Counted from the stretch's first letter, positions 26,435 through 34,245 are shown. The stretch: DNA of 36,910 nt from an uncultured Muribaculaceae bacterium (GCA_947175145.1 CAMWLY010000013.1:1-36910), one strand, 5' to 3'. The notes: generated by a model from the sequence alone, not told the origin. Made by a program: numbers and translations.

Positions 26435-27811
26435 ATGAAAAAGAGTTCATTATTATTGATAAGCTGCATAGCATTCATGCTATCAAGCTGCCATATATAC
26501 AAGGAATACTCACTTCCGACCGATAACTCCTATGTAAAGACATTCGACGAATCGGTTAATGCGGAAAAAGATTCCACATCTCTCCCCTATCTATCGTGGG
26601 AAAAAGTGTTCACTGATCCGATACTCAAGCAATACATCAGAACTGCGCTTGATAATAATAAGGATCTTGACAATGCACTGAAGAACATTGATGTAGCGCG
26701 TGCTCAACTTCAGGGTGCGAAACTCAGCTATTTCCCCTTGGTGGCTCTTGGACCCAATGGAGGCATTTCCAAATTTCAGGGTATGGATTGGACCAAGTGG
26801 TCTTATACAATACCTGCATCAGTGCAATGGGAAATCGATATTTTCGCAAAGATTCTCAATAGAAAGCGCGGAGCCAAAGTCGGCGTCGACCTGATGGAGG
26901 AATATAAAAGCGCCACTCAGTCACAATTAGTGTGTGGCGTGGCGAGTTGCTACTACACACTGATGCTGCTTAATCAGCAGCTTGACCTCACCGAACGCAC
27001 AGCTGTGATCTGGAAAGATCAGGTAGAATCTATGAAACTGATGAAGACAGCAGGTCGTGTGAATGAGGCCGCTGTTGTGCAGAGTGCTGCGAATTACTGG
27101 AACATCATGGGAACTATCCCCGACCTGAAGAACCAGATTCGCCAAGTGCAAAACTCCATGTCACTGCTTTTGCACTCGTATCCCAAAGAGTGGGAAGTTT
27201 CTGACAATATGGATTTTTCACTCCCGGTAGATTTGTCGAAGGGTATGCCCATAACCTATCTTGGTGCAAGACCCGATGTGAGAGCTGCCGAACGCAAGCT
27301 CGCGAGTGCTTATTATACAACCAATTCGGCAAGAGCTGCTTTTTATCCCGGATTGAGCATTTCTGCCAACGGTGGATTTACCAATCTACTCGGACAGATG
27401 GTCTCAAACCCTGGAAAATGGTTTATTTCACTTGCCGGTTCTTTAGCCGCTCCCCTATTTTCTCGCGGTCAAAACATCGCTAATCTCAAAGTTGCTAAAA
27501 TTCAGCAACAGCAGGCGATGAATGATTTCGAAAAAGCTGTTCTCTCTGCTTCTGCCGATGTGTCAAATGCTTTAGCCGATTATAATTACAGCATTGAGAA
27601 AAGAGAATGTATAATGCAGCAGATAGACCAACTTGAAAAATCTGTGGAATACACTCAGGAACTTCTGATGCTTGATCCCAAGACTACTTATCTTGAGGTG
27701 CTTACTGCAAGATCAAGTCTGCTGAGCGCTCAGATGGCAAGTCTGGCGGCATGGCATACCAAAGTGGCTGCTCTTATCTCTCTTTACCAAAATGCGGGAG
27801 GTGGTCGCTAA
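26435..27811 (+). CDS. RND efflux outer-membrane factor lipoprotein (OprM/TolC family)
   Basis: The 458-residue outer-membrane channel completes the tripartite pump. A signal with lipobox (MLSSC, Cys about 19) implies lipid anchoring, as in OprM. The two-fold repeated outer-membrane efflux domain is visible in the paired helical segments (LDNALKNIDVARAQLQGAKLSYFPLVAL, and later the related RPDVRAAERKLASAYYTTNSARAAFYPGL). VQWEIDIFAKILNRKRGA is the first beta-strand hairpin. The length is normal. It starts 17 bases after the pump gene and is followed by a hairpin with a T-rich tail. Confidence 0.94.
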   Translation: MKKSSLLLISCIAFMLSSCHIYKEYSLPTDNSYVKTFDESVNAEKDSTSLPYLSWEKVFTDPILKQYIRTALDNNKDLDNALKNIDVARAQLQGAKLSYFPLVALGPNGGISKFQGMDWTKWSYTIPASVQWEIDIFAKILNRKRGAKVGVDLMEEYKSATQSQLVCGVASCYYTLMLLNQQLDLTERTAVIWKDQVESMKLMKTAGRVNEAAVVQSAANYWNIMGTIPDLKNQIRQVQNSMSLLLHSYPKEWEVSDNMDFSLPVDLSKGMPITYLGARPDVRAAERKLASAYYTTNSARAAFYPGLSISANGGFTNLLGQMVSNPGKWFISLAGSLAAPLFSRGQNIANLKVAKIQQQQAMNDFEKAVLSASADVSNALADYNYSIEKRECIMQQIDQLEKSVEYTQELLMLDPKTTYLEVLTARSSLLSAQMASLAAWHTKVAALISLYQNAGGGR

Positions 27812-27848
27812 ACTTTAGAGGTTTTTTTGAATAAATCTTCAAAAAATA

Positions 27849-27898
27849 TTCCGAGGCTTTATGTTTCACAACATATAGTCTCGGAATTGTCATTTTTG
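27849..27898 (+). terminator. Likely terminator of the efflux operon
   Basis: TTCCGAGGCTTTATG pairs with CATATAGTCTCGGAA apart from two mismatches, giving a stem of about 15 positions with an 8-base loop. It is followed by TTGTCATTTTTG and preceded by an A6 run, so it could act on both strands. Confidence 0.6.
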
Positions 27899-27938
27899 TA
27901 GGTTAAATTAGCATTATAAACCCAATATTACATGCAAT

Positions 27939-28727
27939 ATGTCTAATATCAGCCCTAATGCATTTGTACACCCCGAAGCGAAAATCGGCGAAGATGTTAC
28001 AATAGAGGCATTTGCCTATATTGATCGCAATGTTGAAATTGGAAATGGTTGCCATATACATCCGCATGTGAGCATTTTATCCGGAGCTCGCATAGGCAAC
28101 AATAATTCATTTTATGATGGTTGCATAATAGCAGCTACTCCACAGGATTTTCGATGGAAAGGGGAAGACTCATTTGTAGTAATCGGTGATAATAACACTA
28201 TACGTGAACATGTTATCATCAATCGATCAATATACAAGGAAGGGAAGACAAGCATAGGCAATGAAACCTTCGTCATGGCACAAAGCCATATATCTCATGA
28301 TTCGGAAATAGGTAATTCCGTGGTAATCGGAAATTCAGTGAAAATAGCCGGTTCATGCAAGGTGTCAGACAATTGCATAATCTCTTCTGCTGCACTGATT
28401 CATGAGAAGTGCGAAGTTGGTCCGTGGGTTCTTGTAAAAGGAGGGTGTCGTGTCAATGGGCATGTGCCTCCGTTTGTAATTGTGGCCCACAATCCGATAT
28501 CATATTTCGGTGTCAATGCGTTTATCATGCGCCGCGCCGGATTTAAAGATGAAATTATCGATGATATCGCCAAATGCTATCGTCATATTTATCAATCGTC
28601 TACTTCGCCATTCAACGCCATATTGCGTGTAAAGGCAGATGTCGATCAGGGCACTGAGAGAGACGCAATAGTAGATTTTGTAGAAAATCATAATTTCAAA
28701 ATCGCTGCCCTGACAGATAAATCATAG
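27939..28727 (+). CDS. lpxA: LpxA-family acyl-ACP:UDP-GlcNAc O-acyltransferase
   Basis: The 262-residue left-handed beta-helix acyltransferase carries hexapeptide repeats over about residues 8-190 and a C-terminal helical tail. LpxA adds the first hydroxyacyl chain in lipid A synthesis. Catalytic-site features are kept: SHISHD with His117 and His120 (equivalent to E. coli His122 and His125), QDFRWKGED, IGDNNTIREHV, and NPISYFGVN before the tail. The segment around SAALIHEKCEVGPW is more divergent than in classical LpxA. The gene stands alone, away from lpxD, lpxC/fabZ and lpxB, so it could be a second copy with a different acyl or sugar preference. The family is sure; the exact role is not. 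Confidence 0.85.
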   Translation: MSNISPNAFVHPEAKIGEDVTIEAFAYIDRNVEIGNGCHIHPHVSILSGARIGNNNSFYDGCIIAATPQDFRWKGEDSFVVIGDNNTIREHVIINRSIYKEGKTSIGNETFVMAQSHISHDSEIGNSVVIGNSVKIAGSCKVSDNCIISSAALIHEKCEVGPWVLVKGGCRVNGHVPPFVIVAHNPISYFGVNAFIMRRAGFKDEIIDDIAKCYRHIYQSSTSPFNAILRVKADVDQGTERDAIVDFVENHNFKIAALTDKS

Positions 28728-28757
28728 ATTCCCGAAATCAGGTGCGAATTCTGTTAA

Positions 28758-28789
28758 TTTGCGAGAATTGAAATTATTAATTACTTTTG
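28758..28789 (+). promoter_or_regulatory. Canonical Bacteroidetes promoter for the 260-aa lipoprotein gene
   Basis: TTTG at 28758-28761 and TACTTTTG at 28782-28789 are separated by 20 bases, matching the TTG-N(19-21)-TAnnTTTG pattern. Transcription would start near 28795, about 58 bases before the ATG and at the base of a hairpin. Confidence 0.75.
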
Positions 28790-28819
28790 TGCCGGTTTGG
28801 CGATACTGCCGAACCGGTA
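28790..28819 (+). promoter_or_regulatory. Hairpin at the predicted 5' end of the lipoprotein mRNA
   Basis: CCGGTTTGGC and GCCGAACCGG pair over 10 positions with one G-U wobble around a GATACT loop, and two further outer pairs are possible. It sits at or just after the predicted start site. A 5'-terminal stem of this kind can protect mRNA from decay. It could also be the terminator of lpxA, but no T run follows. Confidence 0.5.
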
Positions 28820-28852
28820 ACTATTTAATTAATATTTAACATTACAAACGGA

Positions 28853-29635
28853 ATGAAAAAACTTGCACTCGCTCTCGTTGCGCTTCTTCCCCTCGCAGCA
28901 TCTTGCTCCAAAGATGGAGAAATCACACTCGAGCAAGACAATGTAAGCGTAGACTACTATTCAAAAGTAACCGTAAAAGCAAGCGACAATGATTGCAGAT
29001 GGGGTTCAGAAGATGAATTCATCGCAACTGTAAGCGAAAAGGGTGAAATTAAAGGTGAACACGTAGGCACTACCCGCGTATATGCCGAAAAAGATGGTAA
29101 CCGCGCATATTGCACTGTAACCGTTAACCCCGTTTACGACACATTCTTCTTCCCGACAATGTCATGGGGTGCATCAAAGCAGGCTGTGAAGGATGCACAG
29201 AACCCCTCACTCGTAAGCTACTGGATGGAAGATCAGGATGAAAACGGCATTATATATAAGTCTCTTGGCTTTAACTATCCCAACGGAATGCCTTGGGTAA
29301 TTTATACCTTCGATAATAACAACCGCCTCTTCGGTTCAGGTCTTACACTCCCGATGTCGGCCGATGATATGTTCTGGAACTGGCTGGTTCAGTACTATTA
29401 CAAATCGGACTATGAAACTCCCACCGGTGGAATGATACTTCTTGACGCATACACTCTGACCGACTCAGACAATGCATGTGTTTACGAACCCAGCGCTGAC
29501 TATACTCAGGTTATCGCTACATTCATCGCTACTCAGCATCTTCAGCCCACAAGCAGCAACGGCAAGAAGAAAGCTCCTCTGGCTTTAAAGGCTGTTGAGT
29601 CTATTAAAAATATCGCTGCTAAAGCCGCTAAGTAA
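28853..29635 (+). CDS. Putative lipoprotein with bacterial Ig-like N-terminal domain
   Basis: The 260-residue protein starts with a lipoprotein signal (lipobox LAASC, Cys about 18). Residues 22-85 form a short Ig-like domain of the Big_2 type (ITLEQDNVSVDYYSKVTVKA, then ATVSEKGEIKGEHVGTTRVYA), common in Bacteroidetes surface proteins. The rest (about 95-235) is aromatic-rich and starts at TFFFPTMSWGASKQAVKDAQ, a motif that suggests a small alpha/beta domain; I cannot name its family. The tail is lysine- and alanine-rich. A canonical promoter and 5' hairpin precede it, suggesting strong expression. It is followed after 28 bases by a second lipoprotein gene. Confidence 0.8.
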   Translation: MKKLALALVALLPLAASCSKDGEITLEQDNVSVDYYSKVTVKASDNDCRWGSEDEFIATVSEKGEIKGEHVGTTRVYAEKDGNRAYCTVTVNPVYDTFFFPTMSWGASKQAVKDAQNPSLVSYWMEDQDENGIIYKSLGFNYPNGMPWVIYTFDNNNRLFGSGLTLPMSADDMFWNWLVQYYYKSDYETPTGGMILLDAYTLTDSDNACVYEPSADYTQVIATFIATQHLQPTSSNGKKKAPLALKAVESIKNIAAKAAK

Positions 29636-29663
29636 GTCTAACTCGATAAGCAATTTATAAATC

Positions 29664-30080
29664 ATGAAGAAAGTATTCGCATTCGCATGCGCCGGTGCAC
29701 TTGCACTTCTCGGCACCTCTTGCGGTGGTAACAAGGAAACAAAAACTACTGATTCAGATTCAGTAGCTGTAGAATCAACCGAAGTTGTGGCTGAAACTCC
29801 CGACACTGACACTATAGTTACCGTGGTAACTGAGGAAACAACTGTTGAGGTAACAGAAGAAGCGCCCAAGGCTCCCGCTACAACTACATCCACAAAGACC
29901 ACAAAACCCAATGTTAAGGATCAGGTTAAACAGGGTGTAGATAAAGTAACTGAAGCTGAAAAGAAAGTTGAAGATGAGGGTCGTGCAGCAATCAAAGCTG
30001 TGAAAAAGACTGCAGAACAGGGTGTAAGTGACGCTGAGGAGAAAGCAAAAGCTTGGCGCGATAAACACAGCAACAAATAA
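29664..30080 (+). CDS. Small lipoprotein with Thr/Glu-rich linker and charged helix
   Basis: The 138-residue protein has a signal with lipobox LGTSC (Cys about 20). A disordered linker rich in Thr, Val and Glu follows (about 25-85: EETTVEVTEEAPKAP). The C-terminal half is a lysine/glutamate-rich helix (about 88-138) of the kind seen in stress-related or surface-spacing lipoproteins. No enzyme motif is present. It is predicted to be anchored in the outer membrane with the helix in the periplasm or at the surface. The short distance to the upstream lipoprotein gene suggests shared transcription. A hairpin lies about 40 bases downstream of the stop. Confidence 0.78.
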   Translation: MKKVFAFACAGALALLGTSCGGNKETKTTDSDSVAVESTEVVAETPDTDTIVTVVTEETTVEVTEEAPKAPATTTSTKTTKPNVKDQVKQGVDKVTEAEKKVEDEGRAAIKAVKKTAEQGVSDAEEKAKAWRDKHSNK

Positions 30081-30120
30081 TTCTCAAACAACACGCACTG
30101 ATTAGTGCCAATATTTAATG

Positions 30121-30164
30121 ATCGCGGGTTGTTGCTCTCTTAAACGGGGAGTGCAACCCGCGAT
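30121..30164 (+). terminator. Hairpin between the lipoprotein and transporter genes
   Basis: ATCGCGGGTTG pairs perfectly with CAACCCGCGAT (11 bp), with a partial inner stem. It ends 37 bases before the transporter ATG. No T run follows directly (TTCTCAATTTTC), so it is either a weak terminator for the lipoprotein unit or a leader structure for the transporter. Confidence 0.5.
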
Positions 30165-30201
30165 TCTCAATTTTCAATTATCCTGTTTTTTATTTATTCA
30201 G

Positions 30202-31554
30202 ATGAAAGAATCCACAAAACAACGAGCTCTATTTGCAACTAAATTTGCTGCCATAGCCTCTACTGTCGGATCAGCAGTCGGTTTGGGGAATATATGGCGA
30301 TTCCCTTACGAAGCCGGCACTCATGGAGGGGGAGCATTTCTAATCTGCTACCTGGCGTTTGTGATTCTGATTGGCGTTCCGGTCTTATGTGCTGAATATT
30401 GCTTGGGACGCGCCACACGCAGCAATATCTTCGGAGCGTATCGTGCAGCGATCTCGGGTCGGTTACTCCATAAATTAGGATACCTAGGCATCATATCATC
30501 ACTCCTGATTCTGAGTTTCTATGCAGTGGTAGCAGGGTGGACTCTGGAATATTGCATTGAGTCATTAATGGGAAAACTTGATTTCAGCAACCCGGAAGAA
30601 GGACATCAACAATATCTGACACTCACCACCGGTTGGAGACCTGTGATCTGGACCGTAATTTTTATGCTATGTAATGCCTTCATCTTATTGAAAGGAGTTA
30701 CCAAAGGCATCGAACGAGTATCAAACATATTTATGCCGGTTCTTTTTGTTCTGCTTCTGTTGTTCTGTATTAATTCACTGACATTACCGGGAGCTAAAGA
30801 GGGGATTGACTTCCTTTTCGTGCCTGATTTCTCAAAAATTTCATCAAAGGTACTTCTCGGAGCACTCGGCCAGGCATTTTTCTCACTAAGTTTAGGATTG
30901 GGTTGTATGATCACATACGCATCATATTTCTCTGACAGTACCAAGCTTGCCGGAACTGCTTTGCTGACAGCTCTGCTTGATTCTGCTGTTGCAATACTCG
31001 CCGGCATAATAATTTTTCCGGCGGTGTTCTCTTTCGGTGTATCACCTCAGGCCGGACCTACACTTGTATTTGAAGTGCTACCCAATATTTTCTCACAGCT
31101 CACTGCAGGCGGAGTATGGTCTACCCTATTTTTCCTTTTACTGTTTATTGCATCGATAACATCTACTGTATCAGTAAGCGAAATATCGGTAACATATCTT
31201 TGTGAGGAGAGAAAGCTTACACGCACCAAAGCAGTATTGATATCTACTGTGATTTCGCTTGCAGGTGGTGTGCTCTGTGCCATGAGTTTCGGCCCATTGC
31301 GCGACTTTACAATATGTGATAGAAATATATTTGACATATTTGATTATGTAACCTCAAATATTTTCCTGCCCATCGGAGGCATGCTTTGCTCCTTGGTTGT
31401 AGGCTGGGCTTTGGATAGAAAGACTCTTAAAACTCAATTTACCAACAATGGCAGCATACGCTTCAGATTCTTACCTATTTTGGTATTTTTTCTGAAGTGG
31501 ATATGCCCTGCCGCAATTTTTCTTGTATTTCTGGATTCAATAGGCATCATTTAA
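30202..31554 (+). CDS. Neurotransmitter:sodium symporter family transporter
   Basis: The 450-residue inner-membrane protein has about 11-12 hydrophobic segments and the LeuT-fold signature at its start: STVGSAVGLGNIWRFPYEAG, the TM1 sodium- and substrate-binding region, followed by GGGAFLICYL. Later segments fit the family (SFYAVVAGWTLEY, ALGQAFFSLSLGLG, ASITSTVSVSE). Bacterial members import amino acids with sodium; the specific substrate cannot be read from the sequence. An in-frame ATG at 30118 would add 28 residues, but this extension is encoded by a strong hairpin and has no family resemblance, so I chose 30202 (MKESTKQRALF). It ends just before the tRNA operon promoter region. Confidence 0.93.
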   Translation: MKESTKQRALFATKFAAIASTVGSAVGLGNIWRFPYEAGTHGGGAFLICYLAFVILIGVPVLCAEYCLGRATRSNIFGAYRAAISGRLLHKLGYLGIISSLLILSFYAVVAGWTLEYCIESLMGKLDFSNPEEGHQQYLTLTTGWRPVIWTVIFMLCNAFILLKGVTKGIERVSNIFMPVLFVLLLLFCINSLTLPGAKEGIDFLFVPDFSKISSKVLLGALGQAFFSLSLGLGCMITYASYFSDSTKLAGTALLTALLDSAVAILAGIIIFPAVFSFGVSPQAGPTLVFEVLPNIFSQLTAGGVWSTLFFLLLFIASITSTVSVSEISVTYLCEERKLTRTKAVLISTVISLAGGVLCAMSFGPLRDFTICDRNIFDIFDYVTSNIFLPIGGMLCSLVVGWALDRKTLKTQFTNNGSIRFRFLPILVFFLKWICPAAIFLVFLDSIGII

Positions 31555-31639
31555 TTATGTGAACAAAGAAAGTTATATGCTGATATTTTGGGAATTGACG
31601 ATTATAGAGAGAATCTTCAAATAAAATATCGGGATATAT

Positions 31640-31670
31640 TTGGAAAATTCGCAGGAAACGCTTAACTTTG
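31640..31670 (+). promoter_or_regulatory. Canonical promoter of the tRNA-Ser pair
   Basis: TTG at 31640-31642 and TAACTTTG at 31663-31670 are 20 bases apart, an exact fit to the Bacteroidetes consensus. The start site would be near 31677, about 34 bases before the first tRNA. A second -7-like TATATTTG (31635-31642) overlaps the -33 element. Confidence 0.8.
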
Positions 31671-31710
31671 CAATCGCAAAACGGAGAGATACTCTGCAAT
31701 GCATACTTAA

Positions 31711-31800
31711 GGAGAGGTGGGTGAGTGGCTGAAACCACCAGTTTGCTAAACTGACGTAGGAGCAATCCTACCACGAGTTCGAATCTCGTCCTCTCCGCCA
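31711..31800 (+). tRNA. tRNA-Ser (anticodon GCT)
   Basis: This is a class II tRNA. The acceptor stem GGAGAGG pairs with CCTCTCC, followed by discriminator G and an encoded CCA. The anticodon GCT is at 31745-31747 in the loop TTGCTAA and reads AGC/AGU. The long variable arm is GTAGGA-GCAA-TCCTAC, and the T arm is CGAG-TTCGAAT-CTCG. The outermost pair of the anticodon stem appears to be a C-A mismatch. Confidence 0.96.
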
Positions 31801-31813
31801 TACAGACTAAACA

Positions 31814-31902
31814 GGAAAGATGCCGGAGTGGTCGATCGGGGCGGTCTCGAAAACCGTTGTGCCTTTTAGGTACCGGGGGTTCGAATCCCTCTCTTTCCGC
31901 CA
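31814..31902 (+). tRNA. tRNA-Ser (anticodon CGA)
   Basis: This is a class II tRNA. The acceptor GGAAAGA pairs with TCTTTCC, followed by discriminator G and an encoded CCA. The anticodon CGA at 31848-31850 lies in the loop CTCGAAA and reads UCG. The variable arm is GTGCC-TTTTA-GGTAC, and the T loop is TTCGAAT. It lies 13 bases after the first tRNA-Ser. Its 3' end (TTCCGCCA) and downstream flank recur at 34246. Confidence 0.96.
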
Positions 31903-31976
31903 CTGAAATACAAAGCCCACTGAGTCCCCAGCGGATTTTTTTTTGTCCTTACCATTACCCAACCAAACGTCCGCGA
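31895..31976 (+). repeat. Direct repeat copy 1: tRNA-Ser 3' end, terminator and flank (possible att site)
   Basis: The segment starts at TTCCGCCA of tRNA-Ser(CGA). Its first 41 bases are identical to those beginning at 34246, and most of the rest agrees: a T9 run, GTCC and ACCATTACCCAACC are shared, with scattered differences towards GCGATC. The two copies flank about 2.27 kb of other sequence, in the same orientation. Confidence 0.85.
31917..31943 (+). terminator. Terminator of the tRNA-Ser operon
   Basis: CCACTG and CAGCGG can pair, with one A-C mismatch, around AGTCCC, followed by nine T. It lies directly after the second tRNA and fits an intrinsic terminator. The same structure recurs in the second repeat copy, where no tRNA precedes it. 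Confidence 0.6.
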
Positions 31977-31977
31977 T

Positions 31978-32651
31978 CAGGTAAATGCAAATTCCGCTGA
32001 TACATAAGCAATTCTATCTTTTTTTTGAAAATGTAATAGCTGATTACTTTGACAAATTCGGAAGATTTACGCTAAGACGTAGAAATATTAACAGTCTCAT
32101 AGAGTCTAAAGACACTTGACTCTTGTAGAAAGGCTCTTGAATCATACTCCAGAAAGAACAGCGATCTCTGCTATACTTTGGAAGAGTTTAGCTTTATGAA
32201 TGATTAACCCAACGGAAAGGTATGCGACAACTATAGTATGCCTTTTCTTTTTTTATGTTCCAAAATCTGGTAAACTCCTAATTAATGAAAGAATAAATGC
32301 TTCAGAAGAGCGGTAAATCCAATAATTTTTGCTTACTTTACATACCTTTTGGGGAGAAATCCAGAAGGTTAGGAAAAGCGTTAGCTTTCTTTCGAGGTTA
32401 GGAGAAATCGCCAAATAATATTCACAAGACCCTGGAAGGAAGGATTTACGCTCTTCTGTTTTGTCTATTGCATTCGCGCTTCGCCATTCGCATACAGACT
32501 CAACAGAGAGGGTATTTATTCTTTCTTTTTCAATGGTCTTAGGCGTTTGGCGATGCCTTCCGGATAATGAAAAAGGCGATGAAGTCCTCTCTTTTCTTAT
32601 GTCCAATCATAACAGCCAAATCCGGAGGGCAATAGGCAGACCAAAAGTAAT
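31978..32651. other. Gene-poor 0.67-kb stretch inside the tRNA-flanked segment
   Basis: No convincing gene is seen. There is a strong terminator at 32216-32254, and two weak open frames overlap on opposite strands: 117 codons on - at 32253-32606 and 64 codons on + at 32461-32655. The + frame ends in an ATGA overlap with the next gene. The two cannot both be real as drawn, and neither has family-like motifs. The stretch may hold a small RNA ending at the terminator, a promoter region or decayed mobile DNA. Confidence 0.5.
32216..32254 (+). terminator. Strong intrinsic terminator without an upstream gene
   Basis: AAAGGTATGC pairs with GTATGCCTTT (10 positions, two G-U wobbles) around a 10-base loop, followed by TCTTTTTTT. 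The nearest upstream annotated + strand gene is tRNA-Ser, which has its own terminator 270 bases earlier. Confidence 0.68.
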
Positions 32652-34100
32652 ATGAAGCAGTTCGTGAAGTATCTATTATCTTTGGCTGTTGTGCTATTAT
32701 CTGCACTCACAATTGTCCTATTTGGAATTACAGCAATCTCTTGCACTTCCCGTGCTTCTTCAAAAGACAGAAATGGTTGGGAACGAGGATATTTAATAAA
32801 TGAGAGTGGATCTGAAGACAAGAACTACCCTTGTGTCAGCAAAGCTTTCTCCACGGAGAAGGGCAACATAGTGATATCATTTACAAGAAATGGTTTTATC
32901 TTGGATGGAGATTGGTTGCCGTCTGAGCTTAGCCGTGTCCAAATGAATGATTCAAAAACTGGGTTAATTTATTCTTCCGAATTAACAAAGAACCCAGATG
33001 GCAGATTCGAGGCTGATTTTTCTAAAGTAAGAACTACTTTGATAAACAGTCTAGAGTGTGAAGAGTCACTGCTTAGTGTAATTGAATTAACCGGAATCTT
33101 TAATGGGTTGAAAAGGACCATCAGCGTGTTTATCAATCCGAAGGGAGGAAAAGGCCTTGAAGAAGCTATCTCAACTCATATTAACGGGATTGCCAATGAG
33201 GTTGAATCAAATTTGGAGCCATCATCATGCATGGAGCGAGTCGCGTATTCTATCGGTGTTAAATACATAACTGATCCGCAAATAACTGAGTCGCTTAGAG
33301 AATATCTTCGAAACGAACTAGAAGCAATTACTGGTGCTTCAAAATATGACAATCAGTTAGAACGATTTGCCCGAAAGGGATATATCGATGCTTTCAATGA
33401 TAAACTGATGTTTTCTAAATCTTACTGTGAGCGTCTATTGACACTCGCGGAATGTGAAGGCTCTATTCTTAAGAATGAGATAAGTATACGCAACGAACGA
33501 GATCCGCGGTTGACTGAGCGATTCCATATTTCAATGAACTGTAACTATAGAGACTTGGATAAACTCATAAAAGAAAACTCTGATATCAACTATTGGCCAG
33601 ACAGAATCGTAAATTATGCTCATAAAAGAGATAGTATATTTTCTCTACCTCCGGATAAGTTCAAAACATCAAGCACAGCGGACTCATCACAAGAGGAGCC
33701 AATGGTAGCTTCGAAACCTAGTATCGGAAATTGGACTCTTAAAGATGGTCAGTATGAATCTCCCGTGATAAAAGAGATTGATGGTAAAGGATGTACCGTT
33801 CAGTTTGTTTTGAGAAAGGGGAACATCATAGCCAAATTCAACAGAGTAATTGAGGCAGAATATGACATAAACATTTTGTCAAGTGGCAACGAACATACCA
33901 TCAAGGGAGTACGTAAGGGAAGGACATTTACAATTAGCTCATCTGCCGAGATTCCTATTATATTATCCGCTATGGATCGAGGTAATTTCACTTTCCAATA
34001 TATGTTCTTAGAAAATGGTTCGTCCCATTATGGATGGTTTGATTTTAAAATAGGTCCTCAACTTAAATCTGCATCAGAAGCTTATAAGTCGCTCAACTAA
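32652..34100 (+). CDS. Unrecognised secreted or membrane-anchored protein, 482 aa
   Basis: I cannot assign a family. Residues 7-31 are strongly hydrophobic and end AISC, an imperfect lipobox (Ala at -3), so the protein is either a lipoprotein or anchored by this helix. Residues 45-165 look like a beta-rich domain (GNIVISFTRNGFILDGDW). Residues 175-310 are helical and contain several Cys. A Ser/Thr linker follows (about 338-358). A second beta-rich domain (365-475: GNIIAKFNR, FTFQYMFLENG) may be a distant relative of the first. The frame is clean and of normal length, so the gene is probably real. It is the only substantial gene between the two tRNA-flank repeats, and its wording and AT-rich codons look unlike its neighbours, which suggests transfer. 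The start is supported by the signal segment; no Shine-Dalgarno was seen. Confidence 0.75.
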   Translation: MKQFVKYLLSLAVVLLSALTIVLFGITAISCTSRASSKDRNGWERGYLINESGSEDKNYPCVSKAFSTEKGNIVISFTRNGFILDGDWLPSELSRVQMNDSKTGLIYSSELTKNPDGRFEADFSKVRTTLINSLECEESLLSVIELTGIFNGLKRTISVFINPKGGKGLEEAISTHINGIANEVESNLEPSSCMERVAYSIGVKYITDPQITESLREYLRNELEAITGASKYDNQLERFARKGYIDAFNDKLMFSKSYCERLLTLAECEGSILKNEISIRNERDPRLTERFHISMNCNYRDLDKLIKENSDINYWPDRIVNYAHKRDSIFSLPPDKFKTSSTADSSQEEPMVASKPSIGNWTLKDGQYESPVIKEIDGKGCTVQFVLRKGNIIAKFNRVIEAEYDINILSSGNEHTIKGVRKGRTFTISSSAEIPIILSAMDRGNFTFQYMFLENGSSHYGWFDFKIGPQLKSASEAYKSLN

Positions 34101-34122
34101 TTGGTTATTATAAAACAAAATC

Positions 34123-34152
34123 AGCAGCTCACTCTTAACCGAGTGGGCTGTT
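34123..34152. terminator. Hairpin downstream of the 482-aa gene
   Basis: AGCAGCTCACTC pairs with GAGTGGGCTGTT (12 positions, two G-U wobbles) around TTAACC, 22 bases after the stop. A T-rich tract follows only on the - strand (GATTTTGTTTTAT), so its direction is unclear. Confidence 0.5.
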
Positions 34153-34245
34153 ATACTTATGGTGAGTAAAAGAAAAATGAAGTGTCGCAATCAATCCCCT
34201 TCGGATTAACTTAGCTCTTCTCTTGGGGCAGCTTCAGTTTTAGGC

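Noticed and set aside
30118-30201. 28-residue N-terminal extension of the sodium symporter
   Set aside because: It is encoded by a hairpin, has no resemblance to the family, and a good start with the expected N-terminus lies at 30202.
31547-31903. 118-codon open frame on the - strand
   Set aside because: It is the antisense reading of the two tRNA-Ser genes; the AEREGFEPPVP and AERTRFELV stretches are typical artefacts of tRNA-Ser T arms.
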